Assembly: GCA_036345935.2 (NCBI GenBank)
Contig: JADWOT020000003.1
Span: forward strand, 20,540,509-20,604,508
Direction: 5' to 3'
DNA from: Taenia hydatigena
Taxonomy: Eukaryota > Platyhelminthes > Cestoda > Cyclophyllidea > Taeniidae
DNA: 64,000 nt
Shown: piece after piece, positions 13,395-26,878 of the stretch
How positions within the stretch are numbered: position 1 is the stretch's first letter
Layout: every line of letters starts with the position of its first letter
Position numbers and translations under genes: made by a program
The notes under the pieces: model-generated
Told to the model about the DNA's origin: nothing
Seen by the model: only the letters and a program-made list of their open reading frames with translations
Databases searched by the model: none

Positions 13395-16300
13395 GAGATG
13401 TGGGGCAGGGGATTTTGGGGGACCAGCACTCTAATTAACAATGCATGAACGAAATATGCTTCATTTCACTTCTAAGAAGACCAGCAGCACAGATTTTAGA
13501 GACTATATATCATTAGAAAACTGAGACTTCCAGAAATAGGTTTAAAAGGGTAGAGCTTCTGCTCCATCCTCTGAATATGCATTAGCCTCCTCAATCCAAA
13601 AGTGAGTAAATTCCTGCCTCGTGTTCTGTTTTTGTGAAATTAATTCTCAACAGAGTTTAAAATAAAATTATTTCGTCGCAGTAAAAGTGAGTTCACTAGA
13701 CAAGAAATGGCCTTCGTGACAGTGAAGAGTTAAGAAGTTTATATCCAAAAAACCCTTCGACTAACGGCAGGGCTTTTAACTTCCAAAAAACGAGAAGGTA
13801 ATATTCGCCTTAAAGACGATGCGGGTGGGCCTTGAACTTGGTTGGGAAAAGTTGCTCTGCTTCCATTTCTAGTGAAATCAAACATCTACCCAAAGGGCAG
13901 TCGAGAGGTGCATTTGACTTGGTTGGCCGGAGTGCCTCAGATCAGGAGATGGAAGCGCAGATTTGGTAATTTGCTCATCCCTTGTGACTCATGTGGTGCT
14001 GCTTGCCTTGCGGTCGTTTTCTTTACTCTCTGTTACTGGCATTCTGCCTCGTGTGCATACGAGTTCCGGAGTCCATTCCTGCTGCTAGACGCAAATACAA
14101 AGCCCTCTGCCTCCGAAGCACCGCCACTTTTTCGCGTCGCTTTGACTCAACGAGCAAGGATTTCAGATGATGACCCTAGTGATTTTGTGCTCAGTGCCAA
14201 ATGTATGGTAGAATTCCATTTCGCCTCTTTTTCCGCAATTTGTGCATAAGTTTCTTAGCGTGAATGACAAGTTTATTTTTTTGAGCCGGGATAATAGTCA
14301 GCCTGCCAGACAAAAGGCAGCTAAATAATGAAATCATACAGGACCGTCTTTTCGCTGTTACATCTGGAGATGCCAATTACGGAAAGCTTTTTGGTGTTCA
14401 TATAATGATTTCAAGATCAAATGCTAATAGTTCCACCGAACAAACGTCTTACATGATCGTTGCTCCCCTTGAGAAGCTACAGTAATTAGTGTGTCGAATT
14501 TCCTCACTTTGTAAACATTGTCTGCAACGAGCCAAATCATTACAAATTGTATGGATAAAAACAAAAGGCATATCAAGTAGAACAGTTATTTATTCTATAG
14601 GAAGAGAAAATGGTTATGAATAAATTCAATTTTCACGGTTTGTCAAAACTATTCCCGAAACTTTTTGATAGCATATATTACAGGGTTTCTACACTGGACA
14701 CTTAATGGCTGACATCAAAGAGATATAAAGGGTTTTGCAGTGGTGTCATTATTGAAAGGGTGGAGGAAGGGGCGGGGAGTTTCTCTAGAATGTGAATGTC
14801 TCTCGAAGGCTGCCCACCACTAACCCCGTCTTTATAAGGCGGCTGATCGTAAAAAATCTTTTTTTCCTCTTTTACGACACAGTCAGTGCCTTTGCGTGGG
14901 AGAGAAACATTCCTTATCTGCCTTTCCTACCTCTCATCCCTCGAAGATTTATGCAAATTGTGTCACCGTAGTGCCTATTGTCATCCTGTCCCTTCTCGCA
15001 ACCGCTTTATAGCCCCTAATTATATGAGCGATTTAAACCTCCTCTCCTTTGAAGATGCATGTGTGCATGGGTGTGAGAATTTCGAGGCGCCTTTTCGCTC
15101 CCACGACTTTTGCGATTTGTCAGTACAACTTTTCCAGAGCTTGTGAGTCCTCGAGCGAAAACACATTAATGACGAGCATTTTGAAGAGAATGCCATTTCG
15201 TTTTTCACTTGTTTCTGGATTTTTGCAAAAGTCCATTTCCCTTCCCATATTCACTCGCAAAAGTATGGAAGGGGATTTCCCACCCGATCATATTTGCCTG
15301 TCCCAAAAGAAATCGACATTTAACATTAGCTCTTTCAATTGTGTCAGTCAAACAGCCTCTTGACCGACTGCCATCAAAATTAGCCAATCGAACATATCTC
15401 GTGTAATGCCTTCCCAAAAAACATTTTCCTTTTAATACTTAAAAAGAAGGTAGTCGTCCAGAAAAGAGTGTTTGTACAGCGTTTTTGTTTCCTCAATTAT
15501 AAAGTGTCGAAGTGTTTCGAGGTTTCTTGAAATCAGGCCTGATAGAACTAGGAATAATCTTGACACAATATAGAAGTAATACCTCTAGAAAGAGGAAATA
15601 CACAGACATCCAGAATAGGACTAGTGACCTATTTTATTTGGAGGATACTTGCAACAAGCCCCTTCATTCAGCACGAGTGATTGTGCGAGCGGCGCCGCAT
15701 GGAGAAATGAGAAGCAGAGTGGCGTCACCATTTACCACATTGCGGACTTCGCCGGCGTCTCCCTTTGGCCCTTGGAGCCAGCGCACGCGGCGGATAACTG
15801 ACGCCACCTACACACACAGCGCCACCACCGCTTGCCTCAAGGAGAGCGTGCTTTACGTGCTTCTTGAGACCACTGCAATCGCAGCAGAATGGATGGTATA
15901 CAGAAACCTCATAGGAATCGTGATGCTACCTCTATGCAAATGGCACAAGTCCTTGCTCCTGCTTCCTGGACCATTGATCGCTGATCGAAATCAACGTCAT
16001 TGCTAAACAGACTTTTGAGAATTGAAATAATTTAGTGGTTGTGAATACCATTTCTAGGGTCATCTTAATGGAACGTTATATGCAGTCAAACCAAATAGAC
16101 TTTTGTGCGAATTAAAACAAGGGTTGCGTAAAGTGGATACCTTTGTCATCATACACTACCAAATAAATGATACCTTAGTATCTCAAATTCCCATCGATGA
16201 TTAAAAGCTTACAAAAAATAAGCATATCACCACGATTAGTTCACCAAAGCCTTTCCATAATTCTTAAGTCGCGGGATCACATAGCACCCCAATAACTTTT

Positions 16301-17523
16301 GGCATCACTGTGCCGACTAAAAGACGGCGGAGTGTTGTGCTGTCTAGACCAAACCGTCGCGGTGCGTCATGTGATGTATTACCTGCCAGTGTCTGGTACA
16401 CGGTAATTATTTCACCTCCGGAAATCCCATGTTGCATATCACCTAAGCACAGCACACAGCCATTCAAGCTCTCACTCAATCAATTCGTGAAGAGAAATAA
16501 AGCTGTTCCTAGGCTTAAAAATTTCTAGCACTAGAGACTAAATAAATGAGCTGATTTAGTCTAAATAAGTAGATGAATTCGTCTCAAAATGTCGAGAATG
16601 TGACCTCATTGGGAAGGTGGTCATGAATTGATAATAAAGCATCCTGTAGACTTTTATGTCCCTTAACAACATATTGCTGACGGAGTTGGAGAACAAACGA
16701 TTTCGCTTTCTCGAGAGCTGAATCTGTGGGCTTTCTTAAACACAAGAACCTCAGAGCTCACATCGACCTTTAGCAATCAATGCAGTGCCAAATCTTGCGT
16801 AATGGCCAACAGTGGAGCGAGGTTAGGTTTGAAAGAATGAAAGTAATTTGAAAAATGGCTCACATTATTAAACCACGATCTAAGATCATGGCACTCCTAT
16901 GGAAATCCAAAGACATACAAGTAGATCTGAAGTGAAACTTCGCCTAGTCCTCAGCATTTTCCCACAGCTCAGATAATGGGATCATCTGAAGCCCAAGTGT
17001 GCATCGGTAATGTCCTTCCATTGTAAGTTCATCGCATTCGTAATATGCGGGTCGCACGATCGCATTGCACCTCCACCCTTAAACAAAAACTCAAGTCTTT
17101 TATCGTAAAGGTCGTACTTTTGAGGTTATTCGTAGGAATTCCCTTGGTTAATTGATGGCATCAGGGTTTGAATTAAATATCACGGCTTGACAGTCACCTA
17201 TTTTGCACTTTAAGGGTAGACCGTAAAATGCGTTCATTATATTAACTTTGGTTGTGTTAAGAACGTAGGATAGAAGTGTCCATCGCAGTTCACATTTGAG
17301 GGAACACGCATAATAAAGCTCGTGGGGAAGTACTTTTGCAACTCTGTGCGGTCGAATTGTGAGCGTTGCCTGCATTCTGCAAGTACTCGTTGCATGACCC
17401 CAAGTCGGTTATAAATAATCCACCAGAACAGGAGGCGTAGATAAATCACCCCACCAATTGAGGCGGTGAGCTTTGATCTGGCACATAAATTAGGTTTCCC
17501 GCGCTCTCGGCCCTCCCGCCGCT

Positions 17524-17548
17524 CGTGTGTGTGCGCACGCACGCACAC
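17524..17548. repeat. Alternating purine-pyrimidine tract (Z-DNA prone)
   Basis: A 25-base perfectly alternating run moves from a GTGT part through GCGC to a CACG/CACA part. It is also close to an inverted repeat, because the GT half can pair with the CA half. Confidence 0.75.
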
Positions 17549-17582
17549 CTCGGACACACGCCTAACCCAACACAAAATCACT

Positions 17583-17613
17583 CATTCATTCCTTCATTCC
17601 TTCATTCATTCAT
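17583..17613. repeat. CATT/CCTT tetranucleotide repeat
   Basis: Tandem CATT units interspersed with CCTT variants over about 31 bases, lying just downstream of the alternating tract. Confidence 0.85.
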
Positions 17614-20036
17614 ATGCATATTTTCAGCCCATTGCTGCTTGATGCTCCACATACTTGACACAGCCACGTAAATCTGCGGACGGGTCTGTGTGTGTGCAGG
17701 CGGCCCCTCACCCCACACCCCTTCCTTCACTTCATTTTAAATCCAGCCCTCAATCACCGATTTGAAGTACACAAATTACTTATGACACAACCTATTTTGT
17801 TTGCCCTACTTCACTTTGTTATGCCGCCCTCCGATTTGGGTCTACGAACAGTGCCGAGGCAAGGCCCCGGAAATGGTTTCGCTCCCTAAATCACTGTTTT
17901 TGGGGCGCCTGACCTAAAGCATACCATTTGGCTCCACCGGTAAACAAGGTGTGGTCGGTTATCGACTGAAGTATGTAGAAGCGTTGACACCTTATTAATA
18001 TAAGGTGCAGATAGGCGATGATGAGGACATTCATGTCTGCGGCTGCAATTTGCATTAGATTAGCCCACACTTTAAGCTCATGCAAGGTAGATATTGGATT
18101 AAAAATAGCCGGCGATTTTATGGCACAGCCTTCACTAGCCTATTTCTCTTCTCACCGCCTATACATGCTTTTTACTGTCTGGCGCCTGTCAAAATCTCGG
18201 TAATGTTATCGGCGCTGCGATGAAAAGAATGATTCATTTGTCTCCAGGGTGCTCTTTGAAAAACTGGCCCTGCCTCGATTTACTTTGATCTGAAATGTGA
18301 TCCCTTTTAACAAGAGATAGAAGTACATTTTCTGCTTAGACCAAAATGTCTTCGTATTTGCTGATGCCTATCAATCGGTGCGCATTTGCCATCTGATTGC
18401 TGCATCTCCATTCGGCCAAGCGACTCGGATAGTTCAAGAATTCCAAATCCGACTTCTACTTCACCATGACAGCCAGTTAAGTAATACATGAGGTCGGCTA
18501 TGAATTTGTGCCCACGAATATTGCTGCGTGGCTTAGGCTGGGATAATAGCTTCGCCTTATGGGCAGACATTTCGGTTTTCTTCACTCACTTTGCACCTCT
18601 TGAGGTGGAAGGAATTTCCTAATTTATTTCATTATGGGTATCAAGACGCAGGAGACGGACATGTAGATGATAGGACCAGCTCATAAATTCGTCAAGTGAA
18701 GCACCTAAGTCGGGAGATTAGCCACCTGGCAACACACCTCGTCTCGTGTTTCAAAAGCCTTCAAATTTCACATTTTTTGCGTTATTAGTGGCTGTAAGGG
18801 TTGAAATTAGCTATTTGACAACAAATAATGTGAGGCATTTACTGGAGGGCTTCTAAAATTCAGAGGTAACTACGCGTCTCGATGATTTCTGAGGCAGCAG
18901 TATTCAAAGGAGGATGCTTTTTAGAAATAAGGCTTAATTCTGGAAGAGATTCTCTTATGGAAGACATTCTTCTTGGTAGCCGAAATCCTTAATGCAGCTA
19001 TTTGCCAGCATGGCGCTATTTAATTATACTTAGGGTAATCACTCCTACGAGAGTGCTGTCAAGCCGCGCTCATCTTGCATCTGCCGCTGGTCTCAGCCCT
19101 GATGTGCGTTGATAATTATCCTGTCGCATGCTTTCGCAACGCCCACTAGGACAGCTTAGACACCACAATATGTTCCCCAGTGTCACTCGGTCTTAGGTCG
19201 CTAGTAGCCTCAGTTTCACACATAATCACCACCTTGTTGCACATGCTGAGACGCATAAGGCGTTGTATAAGACGCAAAACAACTTTATCACAACAGTGTA
19301 GAAGGAAGGACTGAATTGTTGGGACCATGGATGATCAGAGCCCCATGAATGGACAGACTAAATCACCGCGTTAACGAATCATCAGTGATAAAAAAATAGT
19401 CCTGTCAGTGGCTCCCATGGCCCAAAACACGACCATGATGACAAGGGCAACAGGTAGAGGTGGGGAAAGGAAAAAGGAAGGAAAGAAGGGAATCGCTCCC
19501 ACACAACGGGCTTGTGAGATGTGCCCGTGTGTGTTTTCATAGACCATCAATCAAATCCAACAGTGGATTGCGTTGAGCGCTGGTTAGGGTCATGTGTGCC
19601 TCCCCTTTTAGCCCCTCTATCCAACTCCAGTTGTGTGTGTGTTGACTTAACCCGATTGGCGGATGTGCAGGGAATTGCCCAATATGGGTAAAAACTACAG
19701 ATCAAAAAGTGTCTCATTTACCCATTTTCCGTTTATTTTATGCCTTTCGACATTCTGGTCAGTCCACGGTTCTGTCGCTTCGAATATAGTAAAGTAAATA
19801 AAACTTTCACTTCAAAGAGAGCGATCACTTGATCTGAATGCTGACTTGATGGGCTTAACATGTTGAGAGATGTGTCAAGAATTCCAAAAGGATTGATCAA
19901 ACAGAATGTGGCAAACCGACGCACTGTTAATGCCACAAAGAGTGCCTGCCGTATTCAACTTCCAGGAGAATGCAGGCTTAAATTGTATACAAGAGTTGGA
20001 CTGATCAGAAGAAAATGCGGAAATCCACGATCACCA

Positions 20037-20222
20037 GTGCTCTCCAGACGTCAGCACCGGATTTTGGATACCGAAGAGTGGACGCTACGACAGCTCATAG
20101 TAAAACTGCGCATTCAGTTGGCCTCGGCTACAAGACCCAAAATTTGCACACGGCTTAACATCTAGCTTTTGTGCGTAAACTTTTGCTACATTTCTGGCAG
20201 CAGCGCTGGTGATTATGATTTG
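20037..20222 (+). repeat. Diverged dispersed repeat, copy A (decayed coding remnant)
   Basis: Matches 25219-25422 in the same orientation. Shared landmarks in order are a block around CCAGACGTC (CTAGACGTC in the other copy), TTGGATACC, CTGCGCAT, TTGGCCTCG, a block around TGCGTAAA, and GCAGCGCTG. Copy A lacks about 12 bases that copy B has before TTGGCCTCG. In one frame both copies translate with a shared core (SRR, three variable residues, ILDT). Copy A stays open beyond this to a stop at 20163-20165. The family is not recognised; an old retroelement or a decayed multigene-family exon would both fit. Confidence 0.7.
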
Positions 20223-22488
20223 GTGAACTTCAGGAAGTATCCATTCGTCGAAGCGCAAAAAGAGGTGATCTAGATAGCAAATGCGGTGATTAATTTCTGT
20301 AAAATGTAACTGCGCTCCTTTTCTTTGCTCGGAAGTAGTTTTGAGGTTATTCTTTCTTTAATAATACCAACTGATGGGATGTCAACTGCCTGTCGACCGC
20401 AATCACAGCTTATCGTTGCTGTTGTCAGTCTATTGTCCTTGAACACCGCATAACTCTTAGCACCATTCTCGCTGTAAATCAGTGGATGGGAGCAGAAAGT
20501 GATTTCAAAGTTGTGTTCCACCCAGTGTCCCGAAAGCTTGCAGGTATTTTAGTGTGAAGGAGGCCCTATTAGTAAATTGCAGAAGGCATGGCGAATCATA
20601 GAGACAGTGAGAACAAACCGGACTCATGAACGAAATCAAAATAGCGTTGTTAAAAGTAAAATCCAGACAGATTACTTCCTGTCCCTTTAGCGAAATTGGC
20701 CAATAATCTTACACTGTTTGGAATGTTTGTACGCTGAGATTCTCGTTATGGATTCACCCTATGGACGAAGCTTTCTGGTTTTAAATGCTCCAACTAACTC
20801 TCCTTGACCAACGCTTTACCAGATTAGTGAATTGCGTCAGCACAGACCAAATGGGCACATGTCATTTGTGTCATGGTATTTATTAGTCAATCACATGATG
20901 GGTAATTTGCAGTTATTATTAGGAATTGGTCATTCACAGCCCGTGTGCGGTTCTTAAGTCAATGGAAGCTTGGTACTGCGCTGTAGCGCTTGAACCATAT
21001 TGAAGCCTGGTAATGTGGATTTGGCTTTATTGTCAATGGACGCGACGGCCAAGAAACCGGTAGCCGTAGGGGCAAGGCTCCGTGTCACCAGCGAAGGGCC
21101 AACTTAGTAAAAGGATCGTATAGACAGGCATAAAATTGAAACAAATATTCATCCATTACCTTGTCAGGGAGAAACCATGAACACTTCTTGCTAGATATTT
21201 TAGGGACCTTAATATTTGGTAGCATTACCAAATTTTGGATCAAACAGTGGTCAAGGCATGTAGTTGTAGGCAAGCTCTTTCTCGTTCCTATACATCCGCA
21301 ATCTTTCTCCTAAATCTTCTTCCAATCTCCACTGGTTTATCGTTTTGACTCAGTGAATAAAATCAAAATTTTAACAAGAGTGAGTTAATGCAATGTATTT
21401 ACTTCTTTTGCCTCTTGATGGGAAAATTTTGGTTACTTTTGATTGCTACTACTATTTGCAGTAGCATCACAACCGGTGGTGACGAGATTGCCGTGTGAAA
21501 GCAAACAAAATAGTTGAGAAAGAGGGCAAGCGAAAGCTGTATCCATAAATCGAGTTTGATTTGCTCCTTTCAAGAAGACGTTTGGCATCAGCAAGTGTCA
21601 AATAAGTTATTATTTTAAAAATGTTTGCTTCTAGTGTATCTATGTTGTATCCTCGAGTTACCGAAAAGTATTTCTTTAGAAGCCTTATCAGAGTCCAAAT
21701 GGAACACAACGATTCTCCAACTTTGAATTTAAGGGCGACAGTAAACGGATAGGTCTATACGTACTCTTGACTTCTTGCTACAGAAAATTATATCCACTAA
21801 GCTGATCCTTTTGGCTTCTTAAGAGTCTTAAGAGTCCACATCAGTGGCATATAACCCAGCTCATGTCGGCCACGCTATCGGTCCACTGACCCATCTATAC
21901 GTGAGTGATTAGTCCCATTCAGAAGTCAAGTGTCTAATAGCTCGGATGCCTTATTTTGCAGGCTAGGGAGCATGCAAAAACCTCATAGGAATAGCGCACT
22001 CATGTTAGGCACCCAATAGAAGGGCTTTCAAACCACTCCCACGACCATGTATGAGTGGCCACGAGCGTTAATAACATGAAAATTATTTGCGCCATAATCG
22101 CCTTATAAGGGGAATTATACGTAAAGAGCTATGCAAGTGTGTTAAATGGTCTTCAACAGTGACTGCAATGTTCTAGAAAGCTGGCAAATATGCCCCATCT
22201 AAAAGGTTTTATCTAAAATGAGAATTTAAAGAATACAATGTTTCCAACACTTTTTGGACAAGTAAGGGAGTTTAAGATATTAATTTTGTCAGAATTTTAA
22301 CAAAAGGAGAGTTCCGTCGACTTGATGCAAGCATGAAGAAAAGTGGAAAGTACAGTTGGGCGAAGAGTACTGCGGTGCCCAACAGGTGAAGGAGACAAGG
22401 ATTCATTTGTTCTTGTCTAGTCTAGTCGTGTCGCAAAGTGTCCCGCGTCCACCGATGGGCTGACTTCCTCCTGACTTGTGCTACCACG

Positions 22489-22523
22489 GCCGCCGCCGCC
22501 GCCGCTTCTGCCGCTGCTGCTGC
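22489..22523. repeat. GCC trinucleotide repeat with degenerate GCT continuation
   Basis: About six GCC units followed by a mixed CTGCCGCTGCTGCTG tail. Confidence 0.85.
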
Positions 22524-22645
22524 GAGTACGATGAAATGAGACATTTATGGTCGTAGATGTAAATGTGCTACTTTTCACAGAGTAATATCCCCTTACGCTG
22601 AGAGATTATTGCCTGATTTAATCAACTTTTATTATGGGCCCGAGT

Positions 22646-22677
22646 GCGCGGACGTGGACGCGGACGCGGACGCACGC
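22646..22677. repeat. GGACGC hexanucleotide repeat
   Basis: Four tandem units of GGACGY flanked by further GC steps. CpG-rich compared with its surroundings. Confidence 0.8.
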
Positions 22678-25218
22678 CCCACTGTGTCCTCTGCTGCCAC
22701 CCCCTTGTCAAACCCCTAACCCACCCTCTTTCAGCCCGCGGCAAGAGCAGTGGCCGTAAAATGATGCCTTTGAAGTCTATCCTCTCCCCTCCTCTCGGCT
22801 TCAACGCACCTGTGAGTTTGGGAGCGCGCGGATGATAGCGCAGACTAGCATTATGCAATGCATTCTACACCGCGTGATGGATTTGGTGTAAAGATGGAAT
22901 TGTTGAATCCGTGCTTCTACCCTCCCTTTCCCTACCCGGATTTGAGGCATCCCTGCGATTATTATTTCTTCAAACAATGCAAAGTACGTTTCAGCCATCC
23001 TGAAATATACCTGGGCGTTCACCAATTTTTACCACAATTGGAAACATGAGCATTCGTTGATTTGAGGAGTCCTTCTTGTAGACTAATCAATCAATAATCG
23101 ATCAAATCCCCTACCTATAAATTAATCAATTTCCAATAGGTTCTGAGGCATTATGCAATCGCAACTGACCAGATAAATGAATACTTGATGTCAGATCAAA
23201 TTACACATTCGTCAAACAAATGAGCCGCTATACTTAATCCAACTAGCAGTAGCATTTGATATCATACAGCGCCATTTTAAATGGGATTCACTGAATATTG
23301 CATTAAATGGGATTTCCTTGCTTTTAAGGCTAAGACTTCTGACTGCAACGCCATTTTTTTTAGCAAGCTGACGTCAGCATGAGAAAGATTTTGCGAAAAT
23401 AATTTCACAGTGCGATTCAAGAGTGTTTACTCGGATTAAAAGTAATTATGAATAAAAAGCAGAGAAAACATTGAGTTAATTGAAAATGTCTCATTTCAGA
23501 GGATCACTCCGGTGTTGATCAAACTGGAAAACAAAGTGCCACTCCATTTTTACGGTAGAATGGTTAATTACCAACCTAGGAAGCGAATAATTATGCATGA
23601 AAGTAGACGGCATCATAAATCACCGACCATCCATTCCGAAAGCCGAGATCCCCAATTTTGCGTCAATTCACAAAACGGCGATTCTTCACAATGCCGTCTC
23701 AAGGCGAGAACGTGGGTTGTAATCTGTTTGTAGGGTGACTCACCTGAACTATTGATTATTGGGAATGTGAGTAGGATGACTTCACGTAATCGATAACGGC
23801 CCCGTGAAATTCAGTCACCTCAAAACGATTTTGAGTCTATAGCGCGTAAAAGCAGCGTTTTGATAGGCAAATTCCAGTAAAAGTAACCCTTAATGGTTTC
23901 CTTTAAACCATTTTCCACAAAAATTGCATATTTTATTGTCAGGGCAAATGTGGTGTTATTACAAAAGACGGAAATTCCACCCGTTTTGAGCACCTGCTGG
24001 TTGCAACTTTGTCGGACTAATTAAAAGTATTAAAACTGCAAAAAATAATTTCATAAGACATAAACTTTCGTGTTTATGGTGAGCAATCCTCCAGCTTTTT
24101 ATTTGTCCGACACTAATTCCTAAATGCTCTCTCTCTCCCCAGCTATCATAAATTTCATTACCATATGGTGCTTTTGAAAAGCCCAGCAGCTCAAAGCTGA
24201 GCTTCCGACAATTCGAGAGAGTAGGGTTTTCAGACCAAACAAGATTCCTGTCACCAGAGTGATAGCATGAAATATGGGAAATTCAAAGCCGCTGAATTGA
24301 GGCTATAAATCACGTTGCCCACCCTCCCTTCCTCCTCTTACCCCTGTGGAATAAGTCCACATTTACCTAACTGCCTCGTACTGGTTGGGTCGTAAATATT
24401 TTCTTCTTTCTACTTTTGTGGGAATATTCAGAGATGCCCACTTGAAAAAGAGGACAATGGTTTGATAGGAAGGCTCAAAATCCGAACTATCCAAAGGTGA
24501 CGCTTCTGTAATGAACCCGAGAAGGGAGATACATCTTTGAAATTGTGGTGCACATCGAGGAGAAGGGGGTGATGCATCAGCACTACTAATCAAGTGCGTC
24601 TTCGATGCGGGTCACAGGGGTCATTATTCAAGAACCAACTTGCATAGCGAGAGAAAGAGGAAGAGAGGTGAACAAATAAATTAAGCGTCCATCTACCCGC
24701 CCGCCTACCAGATAGCTGGCTGGCTAACTGACTAGCTAGATGGTGGGAGGGCTATGTAGGCAATTTCTGGTGCAGTAGCAGTAGCTTTTTCTCACTCTTT
24801 TTGCATTTTGTGAAATATTATTTTCTCACGCACGAGAATAGACCTGGCTCAACGTGGGACTTAGGAGTGAGGCGACCTCCCACGCTTCACCATCGTTCTA
24901 CTTCTACTGCATCTGCCACTGCTGCCGATGTCGATGGCCGTTGGGAGACATCACCTCGTACTTTGCTCCCGCTTATGGGACGTATGTTTCTTGAAAAAAA
25001 AACACCGAAATGCACACCTTGAACCCTTATGCCTTGGATTATACCTCTTTTATTATTCGTTTTTGATCTTCGAAAAAGAAGTCTAAAGGCCTTTCATAGT
25101 CAAACCAGCATTAAATTCCTTCCAACAAATTTTCTACAGATCTCTGAAGCATGGAGATTCGAATCTCACATTGTTGTTCAGCTACCTAGAGGTGATAATA
25201 GAAATCTAGGCGTATCAA

Positions 25219-25422
25219 TGCCCTCTAGACGTCGACGCCTGATACTGGATACCAGAGACCGGAGATCGGTCTCTACAGCGACTCGTAGCATACCTGCGCA
25301 TCGCACAATCCACTGATTTGGCCTCGATCCCCGACGCCCGAGATTTACACACGACTATACATCTGGCTTTGTTGCGTAAATTTTTGCAACAATTCTGACA
25401 GCAGCGCTGCTGATGAAGATGG
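25219..25422 (+). repeat. Diverged dispersed repeat, copy B (decayed coding remnant)
   Basis: Same-strand partner of 20037-20222, aligned by eye over about 180-200 bases with several indels. After the shared ILDT codons the reading continues only by shifting frame. It then runs open for about 40 codons (core LQRLVAYLRIAQ) to a TGA at 25396-25398. Copy A matches this part with LRQLIVKLRIQL. Matching amino acids across a frameshift suggest an ancestral ORF that has decayed. Weaker similarity may extend upstream to about 25150 (19966 in copy A). Confidence 0.7.
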
Positions 25423-26844
25423 ATAGGTGGAGGCAATCGCATGGCAAAACAAAAACGGAAAAATTTTTAGAAAGTGAAGGAGGCGGCAAAGTCTGATAAA
25501 GTGCAGCTACACATTTGCTTGCTTCAAGACTGCCGATCTGTCAGTCCAACTTCCGCCGTGCAATTTGAAGTCGCAAATTAAGGGTAAATTTGAATTAGAG
25601 GGAATCACAATTGCCGGTGATTTTGACAAAGCTATCAAATTGAAATACTATCAACTGTTTGCAGTCTTTAAAACTACTTTATTTTACTTCCCGAGAATGT
25701 AATAATACTTCCTAAATAAATGCTGCTTCAGTATTAGTAGGCGTCTCGAGGTAATGAGTGTCTGTTTCCTTCTGTCAATTACATTTTGGATCATTTGGAG
25801 ACGCTTTTGTTAATGCGACGCTGTACATCCGAACGAACTTCGATTCTGGGGATGCTGAAATTATTGCTTCAGGATATTGTACTGTTCACTCCTGAGGTTA
25901 AAATGCAAAAAATTCAATGGCTCCACTTTGAGGAGAAAGGTGGATCGTATGAAGTAAAAGTGGTGAATTTGATAAATCGAGCCATTGTCATAAACTAGAA
26001 CAGCCCTCAATCGTTACAGGAGCCTCGGACCAGCATTGTTTATTACTCCGTACTTTGTGAGTTGGCCTGAATCCTAAAGTGCCAACCGAGGGCATGATTG
26101 TCAAAGCTGAGCCTTGCTTTTACCTAATTCTGCTCCACCAAAGGCGCGGCCATCCATTGTTTGAAGCATTTCCACTTCACAATGCTGATTCATTTGTCAA
26201 GATTTATCTCCTCAGCTAGCAAATTGGCAATCAAAAGGCAATTCGGCTTCAGTTGCGAGTCAGACAGTTTTCTTTGACGTCAATTACGAACGGGTTTCAG
26301 AAATAATTAATTCTCCATTCTCCGAGGCGGGAGGTGATTACTTGGTAAGTAAATACGCTGTGACTGTTCGAACAAACAAAGCTGGTAGAGCATCAAAAAA
26401 ACGGAAAACGTGCGTTTTGACAGCAAGTGGATGACAGGCGACCAAATAAGAATAAATGCTATTCAGTCGTCCTGTTTTTTTATTCATTCACTATAAAACA
26501 TCGTTAGGACTGCGTTGTGAGTAGTATGGGAGGTCAAGCTCAGACTGAACAAGTAATTAATAATTGCGGGAGAGGTAGGTGGTGTTGGAGGGGGTGGAGG
26601 AGAAGGACTGTCTCAAAGCGCAGCCAACTGTCACACATCAACATCGACAGATGCAGAAGTAATTCCCTTCTGTCGCTTCCTCTGTCCCCGTGTGAGTGAG
26701 TACAAGGTGATGAGGAGCAGAGCACAACTGCAACTCAGTGATGATGGACTTGGGCGTGGGGTGGAGGGCGAAGGGGGAGGGGAAAGCAGAAGTAACGAGA
26801 TTGAGAAGACTTGGCTGTGAGAAATGTAGCCTGTCATCGCTGTT

Positions 26845-26878
26845 GACAGGCAGACAGGCAGGCAGTCAGGCTGGCAGC
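26845..26878. repeat. Imperfect GACAGGCAG tandem repeat
   Basis: Several GGCAG/GACAG units in a row with point differences, inside a purine-rich tract (about 26.55-26.88 kb). Confidence 0.7.

Larger units (their letters stand above)
4013..20036. other. Long non-coding stretch with scattered simple repeats
   Basis: No recognisable protein domain, exon chain or RNA gene. Open frames up to about 165 codons exist (for example plus strand 15512-16006), but their translations resemble no family I know. They show no consistent splice or codon signal and overlap other-frame ORFs of similar length. Simple repeats inside the stretch are listed separately. Confidence 0.6.
20223..25218. other. Non-coding stretch between the two repeat copies
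   Basis: No recognisable gene. It holds two GC-rich simple repeats (near 22.5 and 22.66 kb). ORFs around 22.62-22.86 kb on both strands are caused by the GGACGC repeat and are not believable proteins. Confidence 0.55.

Noticed and set aside
13842..14249. 135-codon plus-strand frame with a Cys-rich centre
   Set aside because: The cysteines do not fit a recognised spacing; no exon chain or family match.
15512..16006. 164-codon plus-strand frame
   Set aside because: No known domain or homologous pattern, no supportable splice partners; a few frames this long are expected by chance in 64 kb.
22622..22858. Arg/Pro/Gly-rich frames on both strands
   Set aside because: Created by the GGACGC repeat and local GC richness; mirrored on both strands.
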